Below, one piece after another: positions 63,097 to 64,000 of a stretch of 64,000 nucleotides of DNA. Location of the stretch: the NCBI GenBank assembly GCA_035582835.1, contig JAYKAV010000911.1, forward strand, positions 1,059,319-1,123,318. Direction: 5' to 3'. The stretch is from Phoebastria nigripes. Taxonomy: Eukaryota; Chordata; Aves; Procellariiformes; Diomedeidae. The first letter of the stretch is position 1, and every line of letters starts with the position of its first letter. Both the position numbers and the translations under genes were made by a program. The notes beneath the pieces are model-generated. The model was not told the DNA's origin. It ran no database searches and saw only the letters and a list, made by a program, of their open reading frames with translations.

Positions 63097-64000
63097 ATGC
63101 TCTCGTTTTTGCNGTACATGTTAAAGATTGGTGCTGGTTTCTGCGGTCTGCTGCGCTCTGCAGTGATTAGTGATGCTTTGCCTGGGAGATTTGTTATTAA
63201 AACATTGGCATTGGGCGTTATTTGGTATCTGGGTGTTGTATTGAAGCAGCTACTGTACTTTGGGTACCACCTCTTGGAGACAATTAGCAATTATACCTCT
63301 TCCTCTGAGGAGCTTTTTATGGNGGAAATACAGAATGNCACCTTCCTCTATGATGTTTTCTCCTCTGTTACAACAACTTGTCAGTACCTTGAACATCCCT
63401 GGGTAGTTAAGATANANCTNTTNGTANTTCNTGGGAATATTGTTTTGGTTTTGTNTAAGGTTAATAAGCAATTCAAGAATATCATGCAGAGATCTGCCCT
63501 AAGGCTGGATAGTTATGAGTGGCAGGGTGNGTGGGATAGCATGGGCAAATGCCTAGGACGGTGGGCACCCCCAGTGTTTTGGAACTTCACCCCCGAACAA
63601 GTGCAAAATCCTGAAAAATTAGTAGAATATTTGGAAAAAGTATGCTGTCACCCTGGCAATTCTAGGGAGANACNGATCACTGCAATGTGCTGGGGCCTGG
63701 CCCATGCCTACCAAGCCCTGTTTAACACTATTCAGAACCCTCAAGGGGAAAAAAGGGTCTCTGGATCTGACGACAAAACAACGGGCCCTGCAGCTACCCC
63801 AGCCCCTGCAACAGAGAACCAACCTGTGCCGGTATCAGTTGCCCCTATACAAAAAAGAAAGTACACAAGAAANTCAGCTCNNTTAGTAAGGGATGAAAAT
63901 GAACCAGGGCCATCACGAGAACAGGAGGAGGAAGAGGCAGAACCCGTAAATGAGTTGGTAACCACCCGATCCCTATTCCTGAGTGAGCTGCGAGATATGC
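63097..64000 (+). CDS. Partial ERV gag-position reading frame, runs off window
   Basis: The frame opens with ATG at 63097 (A at -3; the preceding in-frame stop is at 63055-63057) and stays open for 301 codons to the last base. Fourteen codons contain N, but only codon 107 (63415-63417) could hide a stop. It lies where gag begins, 100 bases after the primer site. Residues about 36-60 and 103-119 are hydrophobic, and Asn-x-Ser/Thr sites lie at 65 and 80, giving a membrane-protein look. The middle is Trp-rich. Residues about 225-255 are Pro/Ala-rich, then come a short basic patch and a Glu-rich run. It does not begin Met-Gly, so the usual gag N-myristoylation signal is absent. By position and by the character of its C-terminal half it is probably a gag precursor of an avian beta-like ERV. 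A separate leader or accessory protein is possible. The end lies outside the window. Confidence 0.7.
   Translation, partial: MLSFLXYMLKIGAGFCGLLRSAVISDALPGRFVIKTLALGVIWYLGVVLKQLLYFGYHLLETISNYTSSSEELFMXEIQNXTFLYDVFSSVTTTCQYLEHPWVVKIXXXVXXGNIVLVLXKVNKQFKNIMQRSALRLDSYEWQGXWDSMGKCLGRWAPPVFWNFTPEQVQNPEKLVEYLEKVCCHPGNSREXXITAMCWGLAHAYQALFNTIQNPQGEKRVSGSDDKTTGPAATPAPATENQPVPVSVAPIQKRKYTRXSAXLVRDENEPGPSREQEEEEAEPVNELVTTRSLFLSELRDM

Noticed and set aside
1..64000. tRNA, rRNA or CRISPR features
   Set aside because: Scanning for B-box-like GGTTCRANTCC sequences and for regularly spaced identical repeats by eye gave nothing convincing. The regular units at 3.4-3.8 kb are degenerate and belong to an LTR.
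1..64000. A host multi-exon gene across the window
   Set aside because: No series of frames with matching splice signals and a shared protein family was seen. Short noncoding or very small exons cannot be excluded.

Overview
This window is non-coding vertebrate nuclear DNA, almost certainly from a bird. The evidence is its repeats. There are several 5'-truncated CR1 LINEs of the avian type, two solo LTRs about 1.1 kb long, and a third LTR of 600 bp that opens an endogenous retrovirus (ERV) with a lysine-tRNA primer-binding site. The background is AT-rich and dotted with microsatellites and isolated N bases. I found no host exon chain, tRNA, rRNA, CRISPR array or bacterial operon. The window therefore reads as a gene desert or the inside of a very large intron. 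Most open frames of 60-190 codons here are chance, or lie inside repeats.

Layout: 1-2990 is largely featureless, apart from an unexplained 79-codon open frame at the left edge. 2991-4136 is a solo LTR on the minus strand. 4475-4580 is a pentanucleotide array next to a CR1 copy (4581-6312, minus) that carries decayed reverse transcriptase. 6313-24683 is mostly unique AT-rich sequence with one CR1 3' end (10160-10694) and one MIR-like relic (about 22450-22640). 24684-25922 is a composite of three CR1 pieces in minus/plus/minus order. 25923-48361 is unique sequence with a local GC-rich patch, a probable very old CR1, a 38-bp alternating purine-pyrimidine tract and a diverged duplicated block about 3.2 kb apart. 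48362-48970 and 51055-51288 are further CR1 3' ends on the plus strand. 59732-60792 is a second solo LTR of the first family, in the opposite orientation, with a perfect 5-bp target duplication.

The right edge (62371-64000) is the 5' end of an ERV: an LTR with CCAAT box and polyadenylation signal, an 18-nt tRNA-Lys-type primer-binding site, then a reading frame open for 301 codons to the last base of the window. Its first third is unusually hydrophobic. It is the only long frame here that looks like a maintained coding sequence, and it is the best candidate for follow-up. Most N bases cluster in this ERV and in the CR1 at 4.6-6.3 kb, which fits consensus errors in high-copy repeats.

No host genes were seen to work together. 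The functional logic is confined to the ERV (promoter, primer site, leader, gag-position frame) and to the decayed retroelements.
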